A DNA stretch of 13,475 bases from Brachybacterium sp. (lineage in GTDB: Bacteria > Actinomycetota > Actinomycetes > Actinomycetales > Dermabacteraceae): assembly GCA_030451965.1 (NCBI GenBank), contig JAKDNE010000041.1, positions 1 through 13,475 of the forward strand, given 5' to 3'. Made by a program: the position numbers and the translations under genes. Every line of letters starts with the position of its first letter. Within the stretch, counting starts at the first letter, position 1. Shown one piece after another: positions 1 to 6,865 of the stretch. Under the pieces are notes generated by a model, which made no database searches, had not been told where the DNA came from, and worked only from the letters and a program-made list of their open reading frames with translations.

Positions 1-3000
1 GTGACCGAGAGCCGATTGTCCAGCTGCATCAAGGTGGTGCGACCGGGCTCCTGGAGGCGCAGGCGCACCTCGCTGCCGCCGGGATTGTCCTCGAGCACGC
101 CCCGGAGCTCGCTGACCACCCGTTCGCTGGCGCGCATCGCGGGCAGTGCGATGACCACGGGACCATCGGGCCCTCCCCCGGTCTCCGGGATGGACATGTC
201 CATGACCTTCAGCTCCGGCATGCCCTTGGAGGTGTCCAGCCGTCCCTTCATCGAGACGATGAGGTCCTCGGCGAGCTCGGTGGCGACGGTCTGATAGGTC
301 GAAGGGAACATCAGGCAGTCGATCGAGCCCTCGAGGTCCTCGACCGTGACGATCGCCCACATGTCGCCCTTCTTGGTGGTCTTGCGCTGCAGCGAGGTGA
401 TCAGCCCCGCGATCGTGACCATCGCCCCGTCCTCCACGGCGCCGTCATCGGCGAGCGCGCTGATGGCGGTGGAGGAGTTCTGGGCGATGACGTGCTCGAG
501 CCCGTACAGCGGGTGGTCCGAGACGTACAGGCCCAGCATGTTCCGCTCGAAGGCGAGCTTCTCCTTGCGGTCCCATTCGGGCAGGTCCGGGATCGTGATG
601 GTCGCGGCGGAACCGGAGGCCATCGAGTTCTCGTCCCCGCCGCCGCCGAACACATCGGCGAAGAGGTCGTACTGGCCCTGGGCCTCCTTGCGCTTCACGT
701 CGACCACGGAATCGACGGCGTCCTCGTGGATCAGCACCAGGGAGCGGCGGTTGGCACCGAGCTCGTCGAAGGCGCCGCCCTTGACGAGGGACTCGATGGT
801 GCGCTTGTTGCACACCGAGAGCGGCACCTTGTCCAGGAAGTCGGTGAACGAGGTGAAGGCGCCCTTCTCCTCGCGGGTGGCGATGATCTCCTTGACCACG
901 TGGGCGCCGACGTTGCGGATCGCGGAGAGGCCGAAACGGATGTCGTCGCCGACGGCGGAGAAGTACAGATCGGACTCGTTCACGTCCGGAGGCAGCACTG
1001 TGATCCCGCGATGTCGGCAGTCGCCGAGGTACAGGCCGAGGCGGTCGCGGTTCTCCTGGGTGGAGGTCAGCAGTGCGGCCATGTATTCGGTGGGATGGTT
1101 CGCCTTGAGGTAGCCGGTCCAGTAGGAGACCACGCCGTAGGCGGCCGAGTGCGACTTGTTGAAGGCGTAGTCGGCGAAGGGCATCAGGGTCTCCCACAGC
1201 GCCGTCACCGCGGCCGCGGAGTACCCGTTCTCCTTCATGCCTGCCTCGAAGGAGGCGAACTGCTTGTCCAGCTCCGCCTTCTTCTTCTTGCCCATGGCGC
1301 GGCGCAGGATGTCCGCCTGTCCCAGGCTGTACCCGGCGACCTTCTGCGCCGTCTGCATGACCTGCTCCTGGTAGACGAGCACGCCGTAGGTCTCGCCGAG
1401 GATCTCCGCCAGGGGCTCCTCGAGCTCCGGGTGGATCGGCGTGATCTCCTGCAGCCCGTTCTTGCGCAGGGCGTAGTTGGTGTGGGAGTTCATGCCCATC
1501 GGGCCGGGTCGGTACAGCGCCGAGACCGCGGTGATGTCCCCGAACTGGTCCGGCTTCATCTGCCGCAGCAGGGTGCGCATACCGGAGCCGTCCAGCTGGA
1601 ACACGCCGAGCGTGTCTCCCTTCTGCAGCAGCTCGTAGGTCTTCGGATCGTCGAAGGGGAGCAGCTCCAGGTCCGGCGGGGTCTTGCCGTTGCGCGCCAT
1701 GTTCTCGACGGCGTCGGAGAGCACGGTGAGGTTCCGCAGTCCCAGGAAGTCCATCTTCAGCAGGCCCAGGCTCTCAAGCGTGGGGTACTCGAACTGGGTG
1801 ATGATCTGGCCATCGGAGGGACGGCGCATCATCGGGACGATGTCGATCAGCGGGTGGCTGGACATGATGACGGCGCAGGCATGCACACCCCAGCCACGGG
1901 TCAGGCCCTCGACGCCCTTGGCGATCTCGACGACCTTCTGGACATCGGGGTCCTCGTCGTGGATCCGGCGGAACTCCCCCGCCTCGGCGTAGCGCTTGTC
2001 CTCGGGGTCGAAGATGCCCTTGACCGAGATGTCCTTGCCCATCACCGTGGGCGGGAGCGCCTTGGACAGACGGTCACCCATCGCATAGGGGTAGTCCAGG
2101 ACGCGGGCGGCGTCCTTGAGGGAGTTCTTCGTCTTCATCACGCCGTAGGTGATGACCTGTGCGATGCGGTCGTCGCCGTACTTGCGCTCGACGTATTCGA
2201 TGACCTCGCCGCGACGGCGATCATCGAAGTCGACGTCGAAGTCGGGCATGGAGACACGGTCGGGGTTCAGGAACCGCTCGAACAGCAGGCCGTGCTCGAG
2301 GGGGTCGAGGTCGGTGATCCGCAGGGCGTAGGCGACCATCGAGCCGGCACCGGAGCCACGGCCCGGTCCCACGCGGATGCCCTGCTCCTTGGCCCACTTG
2401 ATGTAGTCCGAGACCACCAGGAAGTAGCCGGGGAAACCCATCTGCAGGATGACCGAGACCTCGTAGTCGGCGCGCTGCTGCACGTCCTCGGGGATGCCCG
2501 TCGGATAGCGGTACTCCAGACCGCGCTGGATCTCCTTGACGAACCAGGACTCCTCGTCCTCGCCCGCCGGGGTGGGGAAGTGCGGCATAAAGTTCGCGCC
2601 GTCGTCCGTGGTGCGGAACTCGACATCGCACATCTCGGCGATGCGCAGGGTGTTGTCGCAGGCCTCCGGGAACTCGCGGAACAGTTCGCGCATCTGCTTG
2701 GCAGATTTCAGGAAGTAGCCGGAGCCGCCGAACTTGAAGCGGTCGGGGTCGTTCAGGCGGGAGCCGGAGTTGATGCACAGCAGGACGTCCTGGATGGTCG
2801 CATCCTGCTCGGTGACGTAGTGGAGGTCGTTGGTGGCCACCAGCGGAGCGCCGACAGCCTTGGCGACCTCGAGCAGGTCCTTGGTGACCCGCTTCTCGAT
2901 GGTCAGCCCGTGGTCCATCAGCTCGATGAAGTAGTGCTCGCTCCCGAACATGTCCTGGTACTCGCCGGCGGCCTTGACCGCTTCGTCGAACTGGCCCAGT

Positions 3001-3497
3001 CGCAGGCGGGTCTGCACCTCACCGGAGGGGCAGCCGGAGGTGGCGACCAGGCCGTCGGAGTACTGAGAGAGGATCTCCCGGTCCATGCGGGGCCACTTGC
3101 CCATCTGGCCCTCGAGCGAGGCGTAGGAACCCAGGCGGAACAGGTTGTGCATGCCGGCGGTGGAGTGGGACAGCAGCGTCAGGTGCGTGTACGCGCCACG
3201 GGCCGAGACATCATCACCGGCGAGCTGCTGCTCCCGCGTGCCCCACTGCTGGCGGGTGCGGTCGTGACGGCTGGTCCCCGGGGTCACGTAGGCCTCGATG
3301 CCGATGATCGGCTTGATGCCCGCGCTCGTGGCCGCCTTGTAGAACTCGTAGGCGCCGAAGAGGTAGCCGTGGTCGGTGATCGCGACGGCCTGCTGCCCTT
3401 GTCGCACCGTCTCGTCGACCAGCTTGTCGATCTTCGCGGCCCCGTCCAGCAGGGAGTAATCGGTGTGGACGTGGAGGTGCACGAAGTCGTCGGACAT
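1..3497 (-). CDS. dnaE: DNA polymerase III alpha subunit (replicative polymerase), 3' end cut by window edge
   Basis: This is the catalytic subunit of the replicative DNA polymerase (C-family). The reading frame is open from the ATG at 3495-3497 to the window edge, 1165 codons, so only the last few residues of a protein usually near 1,160-1,190 aa are missing. The N-terminal PHP domain starts at residue 7 with HLHVHTDYS and continues with AITDHGY and a TNDLHY motif (D224, H226). Its metal-binding residues look intact, as expected for actinobacterial DnaE1 enzymes that proofread with the PHP domain. The polymerase core carries PGRGSGAGS and MPDFDVDFDD, with catalytic Asp at about 419 and 421, and the third Asp at about 583 in LLKMDFLGL. 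Helix-hairpin-helix sequence follows, then a clamp-binding QYDLF at 942-946 and a C-terminal OB fold near residues 1020-1090. A TAnnnT box lies just upstream. Identification is secure; the C-terminus is unseen. Confidence 0.98.
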   Translation of the reverse strand, partial: MSDDFVHLHVHTDYSLLDGAAKIDKLVDETVRQGQQAVAITDHGYLFGAYEFYKAATSAGIKPIIGIEAYVTPGTSRHDRTRQQWGTREQQLAGDDVSARGAYTHLTLLSHSTAGMHNLFRLGSYASLEGQMGKWPRMDREILSQYSDGLVATSGCPSGEVQTRLRLGQFDEAVKAAGEYQDMFGSEHYFIELMDHGLTIEKRVTKDLLEVAKAVGAPLVATNDLHYVTEQDATIQDVLLCINSGSRLNDPDRFKFGGSGYFLKSAKQMRELFREFPEACDNTLRIAEMCDVEFRTTDDGANFMPHFPTPAGEDEESWFVKEIQRGLEYRYPTGIPEDVQQRADYEVSVILQMGFPGYFLVVSDYIKWAKEQGIRVGPGRGSGAGSMVAYALRITDLDPLEHGLLFERFLNPDRVSMPDFDVDFDDRRRGEVIEYVERKYGDDRIAQVITYGVMKTKNSLKDAARVLDYPYAMGDRLSKALPPTVMGKDISVKGIFDPEDKRYAEAGEFRRIHDEDPDVQKVVEIAKGVEGLTRGWGVHACAVIMSSHPLIDIVPMMRRPSDGQIITQFEYPTLESLGLLKMDFLGLRNLTVLSDAVENMARNGKTPPDLELLPFDDPKTYELLQKGDTLGVFQLDGSGMRTLLRQMKPDQFGDITAVSALYRPGPMGMNSHTNYALRKNGLQEITPIHPELEEPLAEILGETYGVLVYQEQVMQTAQKVAGYSLGQADILRRAMGKKKKAELDKQFASFEAGMKENGYSAAAVTALWETLMPFADYAFNKSHSAAYGVVSYWTGYLKANHPTEYMAALLTSTQENRDRLGLYLGDCRHRGITVLPPDVNESDLYFSAVGDDIRFGLSAIRNVGAHVVKEIIATREEKGAFTSFTDFLDKVPLSVCNKRTIESLVKGGAFDELGANRRSLVLIHEDAVDSVVDVKRKEAQGQYDLFADVFGGGGDENSMASGSAATITIPDLPEWDRKEKLAFERNMLGLYVSDHPLYGLEHVIAQNSSTAISALADDGAVEDGAMVTIAGLITSLQRKTTKKGDMWAIVTVEDLEGSIDCLMFPSTYQTVATELAEDLIVSMKGRLDTSKGMPELKVMDMSIPETGGGPDGPVVIALPAMRASERVVSELRGVLEDNPGGSEVRLRLQEPGRTTLMQLDNRLSV

Positions 3498-3510
3498 GCA
3501 CTCCAGGGTA
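3498..3510 (-). promoter_or_regulatory. Candidate -10 box and (near-)leaderless start for dnaE
   Basis: On the minus strand TACCCT (3505-3510) is followed by seven bases, GGAGTGC, and then the dnaE ATG. A TAnnnT box at this distance would place transcription start at or next to the ATG. The GGAG could instead serve as a ribosome site, but only three bases separate it from the ATG, which is too close. No clear -35 hexamer was found 16-18 bases upstream. The nine bases TACCCTGGA also occur in front of the MetE-like gene. This is inference from sequence pattern only. Confidence 0.4.
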
Positions 3511-3608
3511 GCCCTGCCGACGACATCCGAGGCGCTCAGGGGTGGGTCGGAGAGGTCACCTCGGCGAGTTCGGCGTGTCGCCGCCGGGAGCCGCTCCGGG
3601 TCCGGGTC

Positions 3609-4658
3609 TCACCGCGTCGCGGCGACCTCCGCATGGGTGCGCAGGATCCCTTCGGTGGTGCCTTCGGGGGCGCGGCCGATACCGCACTCGGTGGCCACAC
3701 CGATGTCCTGGCGGACGCAGGGGCGGGCCGCGGCGAGGCGGCGACGCGCGCCCTCGGCCCCGTCCTCGCGATGGACGAGGCCGAGGTACAGCTCGGCGAC
3801 GGCGTCGAGCTCGGCGAGCGGGGCGAAGTACGTCTCGTCGTCGCGGTCGATCGGCACCGGCAGGTGCAGCCAGGACAGCTCGCGCCCGGCAGAGTCGATG
3901 ACGGCGTTCGCGACCCGCACCAGGTTCGCGGTGTCGACCGGTTCCACGAAGTGCTTCTCCCCGGCATCCCCGTAGCACAGGTGCATCCCCACCTCGACCT
4001 CGGACGGGACGGAATCGATCAGTGCGGCCAGGCGCACGGCGATGCCGTCGAGCACACCGCCGGTCCACCAGTGGTCCATCACCGAGCCGTAGCCGGAGGC
4101 GCCTTCGAGGATGCCCATCTCGCTGGCCACGTCCCACTGGATCGCGAGGTCGGTGTGCGGGATGTCCTCGAGGATCTGCTCGAGCTCGCCGAGGATCGCG
4201 TCGGCGTAGACGGGCTCGAAGGCGGCACGGTCCTCACCGCGGAAGAAGGAGGAGATCACCGCGACGGGGGTGGGCAGGGAGACCTGGAACCTCATCCCGG
4301 CAGGGATCACCCCCTCCTGGCGCAACCGGGTGAAGAGCGCGTACGACTCGGCCGCGGCGGCCGCGTATCCGAGCGGGGGCAGGTCGATGTGCGCGGGCTC
4401 CACGCCGCTCGCCAGGCGCAGCGGGCGGATGTCGAGTCCGGCACCGAAGGGGATCGGCTCCTCCCCCACCCGCTCGATGCCCTGGGCCTCACCGAGCACG
4501 TCGGGCTGGAACATGATCCAGTGGAATCGCTTCCCCACCTCGCCGTCGGGGATGCGGCGCACATGGCCGCCGAGGATCTCGGCGACCGTGCGCATGGTGG
4601 TCTCGGCATCGTCGTAGTTCACGCTGCCGGTGAGATGGGCACCCCGTGTCTGAGTCAT
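3609..4658 (-). CDS. MetE C-terminal-like (UROD/MetE superfamily) zinc protein, cobalamin-independent methionine synthase-like
   Basis: The 349-aa protein resembles the C-terminal catalytic barrel of cobalamin-independent methionine synthase but lacks the duplicated N-terminal half of full MetE, which is about 750 aa. It carries a MetE-style zinc ligand pattern: HLC (H226, C228) and a later Cys in ATECGIGR (C325). The C-terminal EGTTEGILRTH is also typical of the superfamily. In MetE the zinc activates a thiol for methyl transfer. Single-barrel relatives include core methionine synthases and other thiol alkyltransferases or C-S lyases, so the substrate here is open. No signal peptide or membrane segment is present, so it should be cytoplasmic. 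The ATG at 4656-4658 follows a TACCCT box by six bases with no ribosome-binding site, suggesting a leaderless mRNA. It lies between the permease remnant and dnaE, and nothing nearby points to methionine synthesis. Family is fairly sure, reaction is not. Confidence 0.82.
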   Translation of the reverse strand: MTQTRGAHLTGSVNYDDAETTMRTVAEILGGHVRRIPDGEVGKRFHWIMFQPDVLGEAQGIERVGEEPIPFGAGLDIRPLRLASGVEPAHIDLPPLGYAAAAAESYALFTRLRQEGVIPAGMRFQVSLPTPVAVISSFFRGEDRAAFEPVYADAILGELEQILEDIPHTDLAIQWDVASEMGILEGASGYGSVMDHWWTGGVLDGIAVRLAALIDSVPSEVEVGMHLCYGDAGEKHFVEPVDTANLVRVANAVIDSAGRELSWLHLPVPIDRDDETYFAPLAELDAVAELYLGLVHREDGAEGARRRLAAARPCVRQDIGVATECGIGRAPEGTTEGILRTHAEVAATR

Positions 4659-4670
4659 GGGTCCAGGGTA
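4659..4670 (-). promoter_or_regulatory. Candidate -10 box for a leaderless MetE-like mRNA
   Basis: On the minus strand TACCCT (4665-4670) is followed by GGACCC and then the ATG. This spacing puts the predicted transcription start on the start codon. There is no Shine-Dalgarno-like purine run. No convincing -35 was found; the corresponding region lies inside the 3' end of the permease remnant. Confidence 0.45.
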
Positions 4671-4679
4671 CGGGGCGGG

Positions 4680-4841
4680 TCAGCCCTTGACTGCGCCGTC
4701 CTCGACGCCGTGGAAGAAGAACTTCTGGAAGACGGCGGCCTCCAGCACCTCCGTGGTTCCCACGTGATCCAGCCCGCGTCCGGCGATCGCAGCGAAGTCG
4801 CGGCGGCTCGCGGTGAAGTCGGGTTCCAGCCAGGAGCGGAA
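4680..4841 (-). pseudogene. Remnant of the C-terminal end of a second sugar ABC-transporter permease
   Basis: A minus-strand frame of 53 sense codons ends at the stop codon at 4680-4682 and is bounded upstream by an in-frame TAG at 4842-4844. It has no plausible start. Its last 15 residues, QKFFFHGVEDGAVKG, match in style the end of the intact permease just upstream, QRYFIKGLEQGGIKG; such endings are characteristic of CUT1 permeases. A further upstream piece, RRDFAAIAG, resembles the periplasmic loop that precedes the last helix (DPRLIAAG in the intact gene). The stretch between these two pieces is not hydrophobic in any frame, so the last membrane helix has been lost or scrambled. I infer the decayed tail of an older permease gene. 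The alternative is the end of an unrelated protein with a chance match at the C-terminus. Confidence 0.5.
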
Positions 4842-4888
4842 CTATCCCTGACGGGGTACGCAGCTGACGTCGAAGGATGGCGAATCGG

Positions 4889-5773
4889 TCATCCTTTGAT
4901 TCCTCCTTGTTCGAGGCCCTTGATGAAGTAGCGCTGAAGCGCCACAAAGAAGATGATGACCGGGATCAGCGCAATGATCGTCCCTGCAGCGATCAAGCGC
5001 GGATCGTTGTAGAAGGTACCTCGCAGGTAATTCAGTCCCACGGTCAGGGTGTAGTTGTCCTCACTGGACAGCACGATCAGCGGCCACAGGAAGTCGTTCC
5101 AGGCGCCGACGAAGGAGAAGATCGCTACCACGGAGATCATTCCCTTGACCTGTGGGGCGCAGATACGCCAGAACCGTTGCCAGACGGTGGCGCCGTCGAT
5201 CACGGCCGCTTCCTCCAGTTCATCGGGAATGCCGATGAATGCATTACGCATGAGAAGCACGTTCAGGGGAGTGACGAGCATAGGGAGAGCCGCCCCCAGC
5301 AGCGTGTCGGTCAGGTTCATCGACCGCACCAGCAGGAACTGGGAGATGATGATCGCTTCCAGCGGGACCAGCAATGCGATCACGAACACGCCCGTGGCGA
5401 CGGGCCGCAGACGCCACTTCAGCCGGCCGAGAGCAAAGCCCGCCAACGTGCAGAGCACGACGTTCCCACCGACCACCAGGGCGGTGACCTTCACCGAGTT
5501 CAGCACGAAGCGCAGGACGGGGATCTGGTCCATGACATCGGCGTAGTTGGTGAATGTCGGGTCTCCGGGGAGCAGCTCGGGCGGCTGGGCATACAGGTCG
5601 TCTCCGGGGCCCTTCAGCGACAGGGAGAGCTGCCACAGCAGCGGCCCCGCGAGCAGGATGAGCATGACGACGAGGATCACGTATCGGGCGATCTGGGTCC
5701 CGTTGGCTCTGCGACGACGGCGGCCCGTCCTCGGCGCCGTTGCCGGTGCCCTTCCTGTGGTGACTGCGCTCAT
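4889..5773 (-). CDS. Carbohydrate ABC transporter permease, CUT1 family, MalG-like
   Basis: This 294-aa inner-membrane protein is the second channel subunit of a sugar importer. It has a basic N-terminus (RRRRRAN, residues 18-24), a first helix at about 29-50, and further hydrophobic segments near 95-118, 125-150, 158-176, 210-235 and 262-280. The coupling EAA loop, ELEEAAVIDGATVW through the Pro at 207, sits at about 185-210. The C-terminus QRYFIKGLEQGGIKG is typical of MalG-like permeases. The chosen ATG (5771-5773) overlaps the stop of the upstream permease as ATGA and is preceded by AGGAGAAGG, so the pair is translationally coupled. The frame stays open back to 6202, but that extension lies inside the other permease and is not hydrophobic. 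The pair should form a heterodimer fed by the binding protein at 6866-8173. The exact sugar is inferred from the neighbouring mannosidase only. Confidence 0.93.
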   Translation of the reverse strand: MSAVTTGRAPATAPRTGRRRRRANGTQIARYVILVVMLILLAGPLLWQLSLSLKGPGDDLYAQPPELLPGDPTFTNYADVMDQIPVLRFVLNSVKVTALVVGGNVVLCTLAGFALGRLKWRLRPVATGVFVIALLVPLEAIIISQFLLVRSMNLTDTLLGAALPMLVTPLNVLLMRNAFIGIPDELEEAAVIDGATVWQRFWRICAPQVKGMISVVAIFSFVGAWNDFLWPLIVLSSEDNYTLTVGLNYLRGTFYNDPRLIAAGTIIALIPVIIFFVALQRYFIKGLEQGGIKG

Positions 5774-6717
5774 GCGTCCTTCTCCTGTCGGTTCTGCACC
5801 GTGAGCTGCAGCGCCAGCAGCACTGCAAGGATCGCGAACATCACCAGTGAGATCGCTCCGGCGTATCCGGTTTGGGCTTGCAGCCCGGTTCCCTCGCGCT
5901 GAATCAGCATCGTCATGGTCATCGCGTTTCCTCCGGGGCCACCGGAGCTGTCGGTGAGGATGTAGACCTCGCTGAATACACGGAAGGCGGCCACGGAGGA
6001 GAACATGGCGATCAGGGCCATCGTGTTGCGCACTCCGGGCATGGTGACCGAGATGAACCGCCGCACCGGACCGGCGCCGTCCACGGACGCCGCGTCGTAG
6101 AGGGTGGTGTCGATATTGGCCAGAGCGGCCAGGTAGATGACCATGTAATACCCCATGCCCATCCACGCCGTGACGACCATGGCGCTGATCAGGATCAGCC
6201 ACCGGTCGGTGAGGAACGGTACCGGTTCGCTGATCACGTTCAGCCAGCTCAGCACGCCGTTGACCAGGCCGCGGGAGTCCAGCAGGTTCGTCCAGATCAG
6301 CCCACCGGCAACCGCGCCCATGACCACCGGCAAATAGAAGCTGGTCCGGAAGAAGCCCATGAATTTGCCGTCACCGGCGCTGACCGAGGCCAGGATCAAC
6401 GGCAGGACGACCATGAAGGGCACGACGCAGAAGACGTACAGCGTGGAGTTGAACAGGGCTCGGGTGAACCGAGCATCCCCCCACAGCTGCACGAAGTTGT
6501 CGATTCCGGTGAAATGCCCCGGCCGCAGCATCGTGGCGTCGGTGAACGATAGGATCAACGTGTTGAAAAACGGAAATATCGTCATGACGAGCACGATGGC
6601 CAGTGCGCCTCCGCTGAAGAGCAGCGGCACGAACCAGCGCGGCTTCCGCCAATCGTGCAGGCGACGACGTGGTATTCCCTCGACGGTCCCTTTCCGGGGC
6701 GCGGTGAGCGAACTCAT
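5770..6717 (-). CDS. Carbohydrate ABC transporter permease, CUT1 family, MalF-like
   Basis: This 315-aa membrane protein is the first channel subunit of the importer. After a basic tail (to about residue 28) the first helix spans about 29-58. Further helices lie near 88-112, 124-146, 172-200, 232-250 and 284-306. The EAA loop that contacts the ATPase is YDAASVDGAGPVRRF with the following PGVR, about residues 207-230, slightly degenerate in having DAA rather than EAA. The loop TDSSGGPGGNAMTM at about 255-268 is typical of MalF/UgpA-like subunits. The ATG at 6715-6717 has only a weak purine stretch (AGTGAGAG) upstream, weaker than that of the next gene. It is separated from the binding-protein gene by about 150 bases containing two hairpins. 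Base composition here and in the partner gene looks lower in GC than in dnaE or the mannosidase. Confidence 0.93.
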   Translation of the reverse strand: MSSLTAPRKGTVEGIPRRRLHDWRKPRWFVPLLFSGGALAIVLVMTIFPFFNTLILSFTDATMLRPGHFTGIDNFVQLWGDARFTRALFNSTLYVFCVVPFMVVLPLILASVSAGDGKFMGFFRTSFYLPVVMGAVAGGLIWTNLLDSRGLVNGVLSWLNVISEPVPFLTDRWLILISAMVVTAWMGMGYYMVIYLAALANIDTTLYDAASVDGAGPVRRFISVTMPGVRNTMALIAMFSSVAAFRVFSEVYILTDSSGGPGGNAMTMTMLIQREGTGLQAQTGYAGAISLVMFAILAVLLALQLTVQNRQEKDA

Positions 6718-6775
6718 CTCTCACTTCATTTCTATGCTTACGAATTGAAAATTCCGGTGTCTGGCCGGCGTCAGC

Positions 6776-6814
6776 AAAAACGCCCCACACGCCCGCTGCC
6801 ACATGCCGGGGCGC
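6776..6814 (-). terminator. Possible attenuating terminator between binding protein and permeases
   Basis: Read on the minus strand, CGCCCC (6808-6813) pairs with GGGGCG (6781-6786) across a 21-base loop and is followed directly by TTTTT (6776-6780). A G-T pair extends the stem by one. The loop is long and the stem short, so termination would be partial at best. Partial termination here fits an operon that needs more binding protein than permease. Confidence 0.35.
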
Positions 6815-6834
6815 ATTCCCGGCGCGGGGCCGGC

Positions 6835-6851
6835 CACCGGTCGTACCGGTG
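6835..6851 (-). other. Perfect 7-bp hairpin just after the binding-protein stop codon
   Basis: CACCGGT and ACCGGTG are separated by three bases, and the hairpin begins 14 bases past the stop codon of the binding-protein gene. There is no T-run, so this is more likely a 3'-end mRNA stabiliser than a terminator. It is comparable in position to the stem-loops found after malE-type genes. Confidence 0.45.
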
Positions 6852-6865
6852 CCTGACCGCGACTG

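Noticed and set aside
3498..3608. Inverted repeats between the MetE-like gene and dnaE as a terminator
   Set aside because: The stems are short or bulged (for example CCGGAG/CTCCCGG) and no T-run follows, so I could not support a terminator.
492..4931. Very long open frame on the plus strand opposite dnaE and the MetE-like gene
   Set aside because: It is an antisense shadow of high-GC codon bias; the translation is a low-complexity run of Gly/Val/Leu/His/Asp with no domain, while the opposite strand encodes clear DnaE and MetE-like proteins.
5774..6202. N-terminal extension of the MalG-like permease
   Set aside because: It overlaps the upstream permease in another frame, is not hydrophobic, and the ATGA overlap with a good ribosome site marks the true start.
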